This document shows positions 17,238 to 25,746 of a DNA stretch of 64,000 nucleotides, one piece after another. The position numbers and the translations under genes are program-made. The notes under the pieces are model-generated. The model saw nothing but the letters and a program-made list of their open reading frames with translations. It had not been told where the DNA came from and searched no databases. Source of the stretch: Planctomycetota bacterium (GTDB lineage Bacteria; Planctomycetota; UBA1135). The stretch's first letter is position 1, and each line of letters opens with the position of its first letter. The stretch is from NCBI GenBank assembly GCA_030748415.1, contig JASMMA010000001.1, forward strand, positions 144,785 through 208,784. Reading direction: 5' to 3'.

Positions 17238-18375
17238 CGAAGGCCAACTCTAAGCCAGTTTGGACGCGGGAGAAATTTTCCGCTGTGGCGTTCAGTGGAG
17301 GACTCAGGCGGAGGATGCCGTTGGGTACCTGGAGGTCCTCGCATGTGCTTGCTGAACAAAGCAAACCAGAACGCGTTTGGATTCCTGTTTGTTCCAACCA
17401 AGCTTCCAAAAGATGAGCGGCGATTCTGTCGTGCGAAAAGGAAAGAATCGGGAGCCGTTTTTCCCAAGTTTGCGGCTCCTGCGGGAAGGGGCAAATGTTA
17501 GCTTGGCTTCGAAGCCAAGACTCTAGCTGGGATAAGTGTGCCTGAACCGGAGAGAGTTCAGCAGGGTGTTGCGCTCTCCAATCCACGGCCGCGCCCAAAC
17601 CGAATGCTCCTGGAATATTGGGAGTTCCAGCTTCGAGTTTTTCTGGGTAGCAAAGGGGCATGGTACGGAGATGTCCCTGGCTACCTGTTCCTCCGTGCAG
17701 AAGAGGTTGGGGATCCACATCGGTACCAACGAAAAGAAGCCCAATCCCCATCGGCCCATGAAGGCCCTTGTGAGCCGGAACTCCAGCAAGGGAGATTCCC
17801 CACTCGTCCAGCTGAATCGGCAAATACCCCGCACCCTGGGCAAGGTCTGCAATCACTTTAGCCCCGTGTTTTTTTGCAAGAGTTGCTGCTTCTGCAAGAG
17901 GTTGAACCGTTCCCAAAACATTACTCGCCCAAGTGAGGACCAGCCAATCAATGGAATGGTTTTGAAAAAAGTTATCCAAAATGTCGAGCGGGATACGACC
18001 CGACGCATCGAAGGGTGCTTCAAGAATTTGAACCCCCTGCTTGCGAAGAAATTCCAGCGGCCGGAGAACGGAGTTGTGTTCGAGGCGGCTTGTGAGAACC
18101 GTTTGCCCAGGTTGAATGCAACCCTGAAGGGCAAGGTTCATGGAAGCTGTAAGACCCGAACTAAAGATGACTCTTTCAGGATGTCCAAAGCCAAAGTAAT
18201 CTGCGGCTTTTCGCCGAATCTCGTTTAAACGAAGATTTGTTCGCTCACCGAGGGAACCTCGGCCCGGTTGAGGGCTTTCCAATCCTTCCAGCATTGCTTC
18301 GGATACACCAGGAGCTGGTGCACCACAAGTGGCGGCTCGGTTCCAGTTCAATCTGGGCTGGAGAGGCCTGTTCAT
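17224..18375 (-). CDS. class V aminotransferase-fold PLP enzyme, cysteine desulfurase-like
   Basis: This 383-residue protein opens with the family start NRAATCGAPAPGVSEAM. It continues with FSSGLTASMNLALQG (PLP phosphate site), LEHNSVLRPLEFL, the PLP-stacking/pairing region TWASNVLGTVQPL, and ADLAQGAGYLPI. HKGLHGPMGIG carries the Schiff-base lysine. A cysteine near the C-terminus (RSGLLCSASTCE, about 340-350) is where the persulfide-forming cysteine lies in desulfurases. The overall pattern fits the EF2568-like cysteine desulfurase subfamily, which I recall from clusters maturing molybdenum hydroxylases. It should mobilise sulfur (or selenium) from cysteine. Its start overlaps the stop of the upstream E1-like gene (ATGA), so the two are coupled. 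Confidence 0.8.
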   Translation of the reverse strand: MNRPLQPRLNWNRAATCGAPAPGVSEAMLEGLESPQPGRGSLGERTNLRLNEIRRKAADYFGFGHPERVIFSSGLTASMNLALQGCIQPGQTVLTSRLEHNSVLRPLEFLRKQGVQILEAPFDASGRIPLDILDNFFQNHSIDWLVLTWASNVLGTVQPLAEAATLAKKHGAKVIADLAQGAGYLPIQLDEWGISLAGVPAHKGLHGPMGIGLLFVGTDVDPQPLLHGGTGSQGHLRTMPLCYPEKLEAGTPNIPGAFGLGAAVDWRAQHPAELSPVQAHLSQLESWLRSQANICPFPQEPQTWEKRLPILSFSHDRIAAHLLEAWLEQTGIQTRSGLLCSASTCEDLQVPNGILRLSPPLNATAENFSRVQTGLELAFDALQ

Positions 18376-19403
18376 GCAGACAAACCAAGAGTACGAGCAA
18401 CGATTGAGCGGGCGCGACCTAAGTCTTCCGTGCCCCGAACGAGAGTCCGGCCATCTGCAAAGCAGAAAATTTCCAAATCACCCGATTCAAAACGCAGGAG
18501 CTGAGGAGTCAACGACAAGTTCTCCACTTTAGCTTTCAGGGTTTTTGAGATGGCTTGCAGGTCTAAGGGAGAGGTTGAAAAGGAGGGGAGTTGAACGGTG
18601 CCCCCGCCGCACAAGGTTTGGGCTACAGGGGACCCCGCCTGCTTAAGGTATTGGAAATCTCTTTTTTGGCAACAAGGACAATCGGGGTCGATTTTGGAGT
18701 GAACGCCTCGCGCTTCGTTTTCCCAAGAATCAAAATATCGGTAACCCGGGAAAATCGAATCTTTGTCACCTACGATGAGCTTGATGGCCTCGGTGACGGC
18801 AGTTGCAGCAATGAGGGAGATTGTGGAACCCAACACGCCAGCGGTTCGGCAGGTTGGAGCCTCACCAGGTTGGGGAGGGGTGAGCCATGTGCAACGAAGG
18901 CAAGCCTCGCCAGGCAGAACAGCACCCGTCATGCCGTAAGTATCAACGGCACCGGCGTAAATCAAAGGTATGGATTCACGAACACACCAATCGTTCAATA
19001 AATAACGAACGGCAAAGTTGTCTGAACCGTCCATGACCACCGTGATTCCATTGAGGTGGTCCTGAATGTTGCCAGCGTGAAGGTCAATCGCCTGAGGTAT
19101 CAATTCAATTTGGCTGTTAATCTGCCGCAATCGATGGGCGGCCGCATGAGCTTTGCTGAGTGCTAGTTCCGCATCGGATTCTGAAAAGAGGCATTGCCTT
19201 TGGAGGTTGGACCACTCGACGATGTCTCGGTCCAGCAAAAAGATTTTGCCCACCCCAGCACGAGTCAAGAGCTCAGCTTCGGCGCAACCGAGAGCACCAA
19301 CCCCAACGACGGCCACGGAAGCAGAGGCGAGAGCATTCTGCCCTGAATCTCCGATTCGAGAAAGACCCGATTGTCGGAGGTAACGGTCTTGGCGGCCACT
19401 CAT
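18372..19403 (-). CDS. ThiF/MoeB-family E1-like adenylyltransferase with C-terminal extension
   Basis: This 343-residue protein has the E1-like core: RYLRQSGL at the N-terminus, nucleotide loop GVGALGC, then DRDIVEWSNLQRQ and DGSDNFAVRYLLNDWC. Zinc-type pairs are CLRC and CPCC, and PTCRTAGVLGS contains the cysteine position used for acyl-disulfide/thioester chemistry in ThiF/MoeB. A ~75-residue C-terminal module begins LCGGGTVQLPSF and is not part of minimal MoeB. The family adenylates the C-terminal glycine of ubiquitin-like sulfur carriers (ThiS, MoaD). No ThiS/MoaD gene is visible nearby. It is the first gene of the operon with the desulfurase-like and MobA-like genes, and its promoter should lie between it and the tRNA-Leu gene. 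Confidence 0.85.
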   Translation of the reverse strand: MSGRQDRYLRQSGLSRIGDSGQNALASASVAVVGVGALGCAEAELLTRAGVGKIFLLDRDIVEWSNLQRQCLFSESDAELALSKAHAAAHRLRQINSQIELIPQAIDLHAGNIQDHLNGITVVMDGSDNFAVRYLLNDWCVRESIPLIYAGAVDTYGMTGAVLPGEACLRCTWLTPPQPGEAPTCRTAGVLGSTISLIAATAVTEAIKLIVGDKDSIFPGYRYFDSWENEARGVHSKIDPDCPCCQKRDFQYLKQAGSPVAQTLCGGGTVQLPSFSTSPLDLQAISKTLKAKVENLSLTPQLLRFESGDLEIFCFADGRTLVRGTEDLGRARSIVARTLGLSA

Positions 19404-19416
19404 GGTCAGGTTGAAT

Positions 19417-19501
19417 TGGTGCGAGAGGGGGGACTTGAACCCCCACAGGTTTCCCTACTAGATCCTAAATCTAGCGCGTCTGCCAATTCCGCCACTCTCG
19501 C
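19417..19501 (-). tRNA. tRNA-Leu (anticodon UAG)
   Basis: On the minus strand the 85-nt gene begins GCGAGAG and ends CTCTCGC-A-CCA, with CCA encoded. The anticodon stem CTAGA/TCTAG encloses loop TTTAGGA, giving anticodon UAG (CUN codons). A long variable arm and a GGTTCAAGTCC-type T arm are present, as expected for a class II tRNA. Confidence 0.95.
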
Positions 19502-19512
19502 ATTTTAAAGAA

Positions 19513-19589
19513 TGGGGTGGGTAACGGGACTTGAACCCGCGACCCCCAGAATCACAATCTGGTGCTCTAACCAACTGAGCTACACCCAC
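19513..19589 (-). tRNA. tRNA-His (anticodon GUG)
   Basis: The minus strand reads GTGGGTG...TACCCAC, followed by discriminator C and an encoded CCA. The anticodon loop TTGTGAT gives GUG. An additional G is encoded immediately 5' (position 19590), matching the G-1 identity element unique to tRNA-His, and C73 is its expected partner. It lies 11 nt from the tRNA-Leu gene, so the two are probably co-transcribed. Confidence 0.95.
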
Positions 19590-19638
19590 CACACGGGGCG
19601 AGGAGTTTAGCCGCGCCGAAGAGGATTGGAAAGAGCTA

Positions 19639-19805
19639 GGACTCTGACCTAATTGGCTGGGTCACCACCTTGGCTAACTCCTGCCCAGAAAAATATTTAG
19701 GTCTCTTTTTAGGCCCGGGCCAGGCCATGGCCCTAAGAACTGCCTAGCCTCTTTTCAGTAAATAGCTTACGAGGGAAGGTGGCCCACCCGATTAGGTCAG
19801 TGTCC
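19639..19805. mobile_element. miniature inverted-repeat element (MITE-like), copy 1
   Basis: A 167-nt non-coding element is bounded by ~28-nt inverted ends. The left end starts GGACTCTGACCTAAT and the right end, read inward on the other strand, starts GGACACTGACCTAAT. Both continue into a GG(C/G)TGGG(T/C)CACC block. The interior has nested GC-rich palindromes (GGCCCGGGCC, GGCCATGGCC). A second copy with matching but co-varied ends lies at 29383-29546. No target-site duplication or transposase is evident. It sits between tRNA-His and tRNA-Arg. It may be a MITE moved by a transposase elsewhere, or a REPIN-like structured repeat. Confidence 0.7.
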
Positions 19806-19810
19806 AAGGG

Positions 19811-19887
19811 TGGCGCGCCCGTAGGGACTTGAACCCCAAACCTGCTGATTAGAAGTCAGCTGCTCTATCCAGTTGAGCTACGGGCGC
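19811..19887 (-). tRNA. tRNA-Arg (anticodon UCU)
   Basis: The minus strand reads GCGCCCG...CGGGCGC-G-CCA, 77 nt with CCA encoded. The anticodon stem GCTGA/TCAGC encloses CTTCTAA, giving UCU for AGA/AGG codons. The D arm (AGCTCAACTGGATAGAGC) and T arm (GGTTCAAGTCC) are canonical. The miniature element begins 5 nt from its 3' end. Confidence 0.95.
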
Positions 19888-19947
19888 TCGGGCGCACAGG
19901 ATATCCGCTCCTTTTCTTGATTGAGAAGCATCCGGTTAGATTCATGC

Positions 19948-20208
19948 ATGCCCTGGAGCCTTTACATCCTCCTCTCCTCCGATGGTGAGTCTACTTATGT
20001 CGGGGTGAGCACCGATGTGAATCGCCGGATTCGAGCACACAACGGAGAAATCGCCGGAGGGGCGAAGCGGACCCGAGCCGGCCGGCCTTGGAGCGTGGCT
20101 GCGGTGGTGGGGCCATTTCCAGACCGAGCTGCCGCCCAGGCAGCGGAATATGAGGTGAAACGGCTTCGCGGACAGGAACGATTGAGTTGGGCAAAAAACC
20201 AAAGCTAG
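19948..20208 (+). CDS. GIY-YIG domain protein (UPF0213-like)
   Basis: This is an 86-residue single-domain protein. The start is ATG of MPWSLYILLSS; a TTG nine codons upstream is less likely. The GIY-YIG core is readable: LYILLSSDGESTYVGVSTDV as the YI(x)nYVG strand pair, the catalytic Arg in NRRIRAHN, and a downstream conserved Glu in AEYEVKRLRG. Small stand-alone members of this family occur in most bacteria as putative endonucleases of unclear function. It is cytoplasmic with no signal. The next gene (pepN) starts 23 nt later, but the two are not obviously related. Confidence 0.85.
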   Translation: MPWSLYILLSSDGESTYVGVSTDVNRRIRAHNGEIAGGAKRTRAGRPWSVAAVVGPFPDRAAAQAAEYEVKRLRGQERLSWAKNQS

Positions 20209-20231
20209 CCCATTGGGGCTAGAATCCCCCC

Positions 20232-22841
20232 ATGACTGCAACTGCACCAAAGCCTCTTGAAAAGTTCCGCAAGGACTACACTCGTCCAGATTTCCGAATG
20301 GACTCCGTTGAGCTTGATTTCCAACTAAATGAATCCGAGACGATTGTCTTTGCAAAGCTCCAGATGGCTCGCGAAAACCAAGATTCTGGTCCACTTCGGC
20401 TGATGGGCGAAGGTTTGGAAACACTTTCGATTTCTGTGGACGGCCGCGAACTTTCTTCGGATGAGTGGATTATTGAAGATGAAGAATTGGTCATTCCGGG
20501 CCTACCCAATCAGTTTTGCCTGGAGACCCAAGTTCGGATTGAACCTCAAAACAACACCCAGCTTTCTGGCCTCTATAAGTCGAGTGGAAACTACTGCACG
20601 CAATGTGAAGCCGAAGGGTTTCGCCGTATTACCTGGTTTTTAGATCGCCCCGATGTCATGACAACTTACCGGGTCCGCCTCGAAGCAGATAGGGCCAAAT
20701 ATCCCGTTCTCTTATCCAACGGAAACCGAATCGAGGCTGGTGAATTGGATGGCGGTCGACACTATGCAATATGGGAGGATCCCTTTAAGAAACCCTCCTA
20801 CTTGTTTGCTTTGGTTGCCGGTGATTTGGGTTTCGTTCATGGTAGCTTTTCAACGATGACCGGGCGTGAGGTTGACCTTTTTGTTTACAGTGAACACGCA
20901 AATGTGGACAAACTTTCTTTTGCACTAGATTGTTTAAAAAGTTCCATGAAATGGGATGAGGAAAAGTTTGGACGAGAATATGACCTGGACATTTACAACA
21001 TTGTTGCTGTTGGCGATTTCAACATGGGAGCTATGGAGAACAAATCTTTAAATATTTTTAATACCGCCTATGTTTTAGCTCGACCCGATACTGCCACAGA
21101 CTTTGATTACGAACACATCGATGGTGTGATCGCCCACGAATATTTCCATAACTGGACTGGGAATCGCGTGACTTGCAAGGATTGGTTTCAACTTACCCTC
21201 AAGGAAGGGCTGACGGTTTTTAGGGACCAACTCTATTCCGCAGACATGACTTCGGCGGCGGTCAAACGCATCGAAGATGTGAAAGCTCTTAGGGCATTTC
21301 AATTCCCGGAAGATGCAGGCCCCATGTCGCACCCGATTCGACCGGACTCGTACATCGCTATGGATAATTTCTACACTTCTACCGTTTATAGTAAAGGTGC
21401 CGAGGTTATCCGCATGTATTCGACCCTTCTTGGGACGGACGGCTTTCGCAAAGGAATGGATTTGTACTTTGAGCGCCACGACGGCCAAGCCGTTGCTTGC
21501 GACGATTTCCGGGCAGCTATGTCTGATGCAAATGGGCAAGATTTGACGCAATTCGAAAATTGGTACCTGCAATCGGGGACCCCCATTGTTTCTGTTTCTG
21601 CAAACTGGTCTGAGGAATTCAATAGATACACCCTTCGTTTTCAGCAATCTTGCCCAGACACTCCTGGGCAAAGCGAGAAGCAACCATTCCATATTCCCAT
21701 TTCAATGGGTCTTCTGGGGCCTAATGGAGAGGAGTTCATTGAAGCAAGGGTTCTGGAACTGAAAGAATGGGAGCAAGAATTTGTTTTTGACAACTTGCCC
21801 TCAGAACCCACACCTTCCTTGCTTCGAAATTTTTCCGCACCAGTCCGATTGCGTTTCGATTGGACTGAAGAACAGCTCGCCTTCTTGATGGCGAACGACT
21901 CGGATTCCTTCCAACGGTGGGAGGCAGGACAAATGCTATACAGCCGAGTCATCCTTTCCATGGTGGATCAGCTGCGGTCTGGGGAAGACCTCCAGTTGAA
22001 CGCCTTCCTCTCGAACGCCTTCCATGCAATTCTCTCGAATAAGGGGATGGACCCATCACTGAAGGCCTATGCCCTAACTCTGCCTGATGAAGCGACCCTC
22101 GCTGAAGAAATGGAGGTCGTTCACCCTGATGAGCTTCATGAATGCCGCCGCTTCTTGATGAAGTCTCTAGCCGCTCAATGGCGAACAGAGCTTGAGTTTC
22201 TTTATGCCGAGCTCGCCCCTGAAGGCCCCTTCGTTCATTCTCCATCCGAAGCTGGCCGCCGGCGCCTCAGGAATTTGGCTTTAGGTTATTTATCTTCTTT
22301 GGAAACAGAGGACACCCTCAAGAAGTGTCGCTCCCAAATGGATTCCGCAAACAACATGACCGACCAGTTTGCAGCTCTATCCTGCCTGACATCCATTTCG
22401 TCGCCCATTTCAGAAAAAGCCGTTCTTGATTTTTACACGCAATGGAAAGGGGACCCCCTCGTCGTGGATAAGTGGCTTGCCGTTCAAGCTTCCGCCGCTC
22501 GCAAAGATACTTGTGAGCGTGTTGAAGCATTGAGGAATCATGAAGCCTTTGATATCAAAAACCCGAACAAGGCTCGCTCCCTTATCCGTTGCTTTTTTAG
22601 GAATTTGTCCTCTTTCCATCGTGCCGATGGCTTTGGCTATCAGTGGGTCGCCGACCGGGTCATTGAACTCAATGCCTTAAACCCTCAGATTGCGGCAAGA
22701 ATGGCCGGTGCTTTTGCTTCTTGGAAGCGAATGGATTCCAATCGGCAGGCCTTGATTAAAGAACAACTTGTAAGAATTCAAAACGAGGACGAACTCTCGA
22801 AAGACCTCATGGAGATTATTCAAAAGACTCTGAATGCCTAA
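20232..22841 (+). CDS. pepN: aminopeptidase N (M1 family metallopeptidase)
   Basis: This 869-residue cytosolic zinc aminopeptidase removes N-terminal residues from peptides. The exopeptidase motif GAMEN lies at about residue 265 (NMGAMENKSL). The zinc motif HEYFHNW at about 302 is followed 18 residues later by the third ligand, Glu in LKEGLTVFRDQ. The N-terminal sequence (LEKFRKDYTRPDFRMDSVEL) and length match the Escherichia-type PepN rather than eukaryotic-like M1 enzymes. The C-terminal ~350 residues form the usual helical lid. No Shine-Dalgarno sequence is obvious before the ATG. The NtrC-like regulator starts 9 nt after the stop, suggesting a shared transcript. Confidence 0.95.
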   Translation: MTATAPKPLEKFRKDYTRPDFRMDSVELDFQLNESETIVFAKLQMARENQDSGPLRLMGEGLETLSISVDGRELSSDEWIIEDEELVIPGLPNQFCLETQVRIEPQNNTQLSGLYKSSGNYCTQCEAEGFRRITWFLDRPDVMTTYRVRLEADRAKYPVLLSNGNRIEAGELDGGRHYAIWEDPFKKPSYLFALVAGDLGFVHGSFSTMTGREVDLFVYSEHANVDKLSFALDCLKSSMKWDEEKFGREYDLDIYNIVAVGDFNMGAMENKSLNIFNTAYVLARPDTATDFDYEHIDGVIAHEYFHNWTGNRVTCKDWFQLTLKEGLTVFRDQLYSADMTSAAVKRIEDVKALRAFQFPEDAGPMSHPIRPDSYIAMDNFYTSTVYSKGAEVIRMYSTLLGTDGFRKGMDLYFERHDGQAVACDDFRAAMSDANGQDLTQFENWYLQSGTPIVSVSANWSEEFNRYTLRFQQSCPDTPGQSEKQPFHIPISMGLLGPNGEEFIEARVLELKEWEQEFVFDNLPSEPTPSLLRNFSAPVRLRFDWTEEQLAFLMANDSDSFQRWEAGQMLYSRVILSMVDQLRSGEDLQLNAFLSNAFHAILSNKGMDPSLKAYALTLPDEATLAEEMEVVHPDELHECRRFLMKSLAAQWRTELEFLYAELAPEGPFVHSPSEAGRRRLRNLALGYLSSLETEDTLKKCRSQMDSANNMTDQFAALSCLTSISSPISEKAVLDFYTQWKGDPLVVDKWLAVQASAARKDTCERVEALRNHEAFDIKNPNKARSLIRCFFRNLSSFHRADGFGYQWVADRVIELNALNPQIAARMAGAFASWKRMDSNRQALIKEQLVRIQNEDELSKDLMEIIQKTLNA

Positions 22842-22850
22842 ACTCTAGTC

Positions 22851-24239
22851 ATGGGGAACCCCGCCGAATTCCGCTTCGATGAGCCCAGTCCACGAATCCT
22901 TGTCGTTGACGACGAGAAAATGATTCGTTGGAGTTTGCGCTCTTGCTTTGAAGAGGCCGGAGCTTTGGTTGATGAAGCCACAAACCTTGAAGAAGCTAGG
23001 CGGGCTCTCCAAGAAGTTTGGCCATGCCTCATTGTCTTGGATCTGAAACTTCCAGACGGGAGCGGTTTAGATTTGCTCGCTGAAATCCGCGACCAAGACT
23101 GCGAAGTTCCTGTTTTGGTGATTACTGCATTTGGTTCTTTGCAAGGCGCAGTCGAAGCCATGCGAGTCGGTGCCTTTGACTATGTTTCGAAACCATTTGA
23201 TTTAGATGATCTTCTCTTCACAGCCCAGCGTGCTTTGGAACATACGGAACTCCGGCGAATCGCCGACCTCCATTCTCGTGGAGAATCTCCAGAGTGGCCT
23301 GTAGCAGAAGCCCCGAAAACAAAAGAGACCATGGGTCTTCTTAAGCGGATAGGAGCAAGTGGTGCGACCACCGTTTTGATTACCGGGGAGAGCGGAGTTG
23401 GGAAAGGGCTCGCAGCCCGCTTTCTTCATGCATCTGGCTTGGATGAGAGCCGCCCCTTTATTCCTGTTGCTTGCACTGCTATTCCGGAAACACTTTTGGA
23501 ATCTGAACTTTTTGGCCATGAGAAAGGTTCCTTTACTGATGCCAAGGAATCCAAACGCGGCCTCGCTGAACTCGCGGCGGGAGGGACCCTCTTCCTTGAC
23601 GAAGTGGGGGACTTATCACCTGGGATTCAGGCAAAACTCTTAACTCTCCTCGAAGACCGCACCTTCAGACGAATTGGTGGGACTCGTCAACTCCAACTGG
23701 ATGCGCGAGTGGTGACCGCCACGAATCGCGATCTTGAAAAATCTGTTGCGGATGGAACTTTTCGCGCCGATTTGTATTACCGTCTGAAGGTTGTGCCAGT
23801 TGAAATCCCTCCTCTTCGAATGCGAAAGGAGGACATCCCTGCGCTAGCTGATTTCTTTTTGAACGCTTTCCGAAAGGAGTTCGCAGGTGGCCCCGAAGGT
23901 TTTTCCTCCGAATCGAAAAAAGTAATGGAGCGCTTTTCCTGGCCTGGCAATGTTCGAGAACTTCGAAATGCGGTCGAGCGGGCTTGTCTTCTGAGTCAAC
24001 ACGAGCTAATCGCTCCGGAAGATTTACCCATCGAAGTAACGCGATCAGATTCCCAGGGAAGTAGTTCAACTGCCTTGCCAACCCTCCCCATTGAGGGGCT
24101 GTGTTTTGAGGAACTTGAAAAAAACTGGGTTCTAGAAGCCCTTGAGCGTTGCCATGGCAACCGAACTGAAGCCGCCCGACTTTTGGGAATGAACCGAGAT
24201 CAAATTCGATACCGGATTGATAAGTTCAAGCCGAGTTAA
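22851..24239 (+). CDS. NtrC-family sigma-54-dependent response regulator with GSFTDA loop
   Basis: This 462-residue protein has three parts. The receiver (about 15-130) has acidic pair VVDDEK, phospho-acceptor Asp in VLDLKLPDG, and KPF. The AAA+ domain (about 155-385) has Walker A GESGVGKG, Walker B TLFLDEVGD and the arginine-finger region NVRELRNAVERA. A Fis-type HTH lies at the C-terminus (GNRTEAARLLGMNRDQIRYR). The sigma-54 contact loop, usually GAFTGA, reads GSFTDA here. It is expected to remodel sigma-54 polymerase when phosphorylated. The likely kinase is encoded convergently; their stop codons share bases (24236-24239). rpoN is in the same window at 57.8 kb. Confidence 0.9.
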   Translation: MGNPAEFRFDEPSPRILVVDDEKMIRWSLRSCFEEAGALVDEATNLEEARRALQEVWPCLIVLDLKLPDGSGLDLLAEIRDQDCEVPVLVITAFGSLQGAVEAMRVGAFDYVSKPFDLDDLLFTAQRALEHTELRRIADLHSRGESPEWPVAEAPKTKETMGLLKRIGASGATTVLITGESGVGKGLAARFLHASGLDESRPFIPVACTAIPETLLESELFGHEKGSFTDAKESKRGLAELAAGGTLFLDEVGDLSPGIQAKLLTLLEDRTFRRIGGTRQLQLDARVVTATNRDLEKSVADGTFRADLYYRLKVVPVEIPPLRMRKEDIPALADFFLNAFRKEFAGGPEGFSSESKKVMERFSWPGNVRELRNAVERACLLSQHELIAPEDLPIEVTRSDSQGSSSTALPTLPIEGLCFEELEKNWVLEALERCHGNRTEAARLLGMNRDQIRYRIDKFKPS

Positions 24240-25660
24240 CCCACTCGAGGCAATCGAACGAGTACCTTTGTTCCGGATTTGGAATCCATGATTTCCAAGT
24301 GCCCTCCCAAAGCGTGCAAATGACGCGAGCAAATCGATAGTCCTAAGCCAGAGCCCCGCGTTTTTGTCGTGAAGAATGGTTGGAGGACTTTATCCCGATC
24401 AGATTCTGGAATGCCTGGGCCATTGTCAGAAAAAACAAACCAAGCTTGCCCAGCTTCCGCTCCGGATTCTATTCTAATTTGTGGAGAATCAGGGCAAGCT
24501 TCAATGGAATTCTCAACAAGATTGCGAAGAACTTGCTCCAAAAGTTGAGGGTCCATGAAAACTTGAGGGTTCAAGACAGCATGAAGCTCTAACTTCACGC
24601 CACGGATTTCACTTTCGGATTGAAAGTTCTTAAGCCAATCTTGTAACCAATCCCCGAGACCAATTTTCGTCCGCCGGGCAGCAGGGGGACGACCGAAACG
24701 AATCAAATCTGTAACAAGGCCATCCAAGCGAGAAATCTCTTCAGCGATATCATTGAAAATATCGGACTCTTCTTTAGCAGGGGAAAGCCTTCGCCTTAAA
24801 ATTTGAAGGGCTCCATGAATCCCAGCGAGGGGGTTTCTGACTTCGTGAGCGACTTGTGCTGAAAGTTCGCCTAGCCGGGCCAGGCTTTGAGCTTCTTCGA
24901 GTTCTCGACGCAATAATTCACTCTTGGTAATGTCCCTCAAAATCACTCCGGCACCGATTACCCTTCCTGATTGGTCTTTGACAACCGTTCTTGTGAGGGA
25001 AATGGTGAGTTCGGTCCCTTCTTTGGTCATCCGCCGAGTCATGTAGTTGGTGACTCTGCCCTTTCTTTCTGTGAGTCGCTTCAGTTCGTCGAGCTCATTA
25101 CTGTCCTTCAAATCTTGCGGGAGAAGAAGATCGAAATACTCACCAATTGCTTCATCGGAGGTGTAACCAAAAGTTACCTCAGCTCCTCGGTTCCAGGACC
25201 GGATTCGGTTCTCGGAATCAATAAAGAGAACCGCGTCCAGGTGAAGGTCCAGCACTTGAGCCATTTGGAACGGAGTCAGTGGGTCTGAGCCGGACAAGCG
25301 AATACCTGAGATGGCTTGATTCGAAGAGTCACCGCTTTGGGGGACGAGTCGATATCCAGTTTGAGCTTCCTCGACCTTATAGGCGGTTCCGTTATCAAGG
25401 CTACCCTCCAAAAAACCTGCGGTCCAAGATGCAAGGCTCATGGAGCCATGTTCCCCATGTAGGAAGTAGGCACCGTTCTCATCAGGAACAAGAGTGCCCA
25501 AGAGAGCAGAAAGAGCTGGAATAGGGTCCTGGCCCTGGAACGCGGAGGCTGCCTCCCGGCCAGCGGATTGCATGAGGTGACCTAAATCCTGAGAAGGGAA
25601 GAAGGTACTGAGCTGCGCCTCCAGGGCGGAAAAAATGGGATGCCAGCTAGGGCGATTCAT
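24236..25660 (-). CDS. PAS-domain sensor histidine kinase, NtrB-like
   Basis: This cytosolic kinase has no membrane segment. An N-terminal region (about 1-125) is of uncertain family; TAGFLEGSLDNGTAYKVEEA faintly recalls V4R sensor domains. A PAS domain spans about 130-255 (VLFIDSENRIRSWNRGAEVT ... VILRDITK). The dimerisation/phosphoacceptor helix has AHEVRNPLAGI, and the ATPase has the N box (LVENSIEACPDS), G1 (DNGPGIPES) and G2 (GSGLGLSICSRH). It is soluble and NtrB-like, so it probably senses an internal signal and phosphorylates the convergent NtrC-like regulator. Start choice: GTG at 25669 or ATG at 25660; neither has a good Shine-Dalgarno, and ATG is taken. Confidence 0.9.
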   Translation of the reverse strand: MNRPSWHPIFSALEAQLSTFFPSQDLGHLMQSAGREAASAFQGQDPIPALSALLGTLVPDENGAYFLHGEHGSMSLASWTAGFLEGSLDNGTAYKVEEAQTGYRLVPQSGDSSNQAISGIRLSGSDPLTPFQMAQVLDLHLDAVLFIDSENRIRSWNRGAEVTFGYTSDEAIGEYFDLLLPQDLKDSNELDELKRLTERKGRVTNYMTRRMTKEGTELTISLTRTVVKDQSGRVIGAGVILRDITKSELLRRELEEAQSLARLGELSAQVAHEVRNPLAGIHGALQILRRRLSPAKEESDIFNDIAEEISRLDGLVTDLIRFGRPPAARRTKIGLGDWLQDWLKNFQSESEIRGVKLELHAVLNPQVFMDPQLLEQVLRNLVENSIEACPDSPQIRIESGAEAGQAWFVFSDNGPGIPESDRDKVLQPFFTTKTRGSGLGLSICSRHLHALGGHLEIMDSKSGTKVLVRLPRVG

Positions 25661-25746
25661 GCAATTCACTAAGCTTTGGGAAAGACCTTACCAGCCCAAT
25701 GGTAGGAGAGGGCATAATCATCCTAAGGATTTCCCTCAAACACCTC

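Noticed and set aside
21075..21692. 205-residue minus-strand open frame
   Set aside because: It is antisense to the catalytic region of pepN and has no family features.
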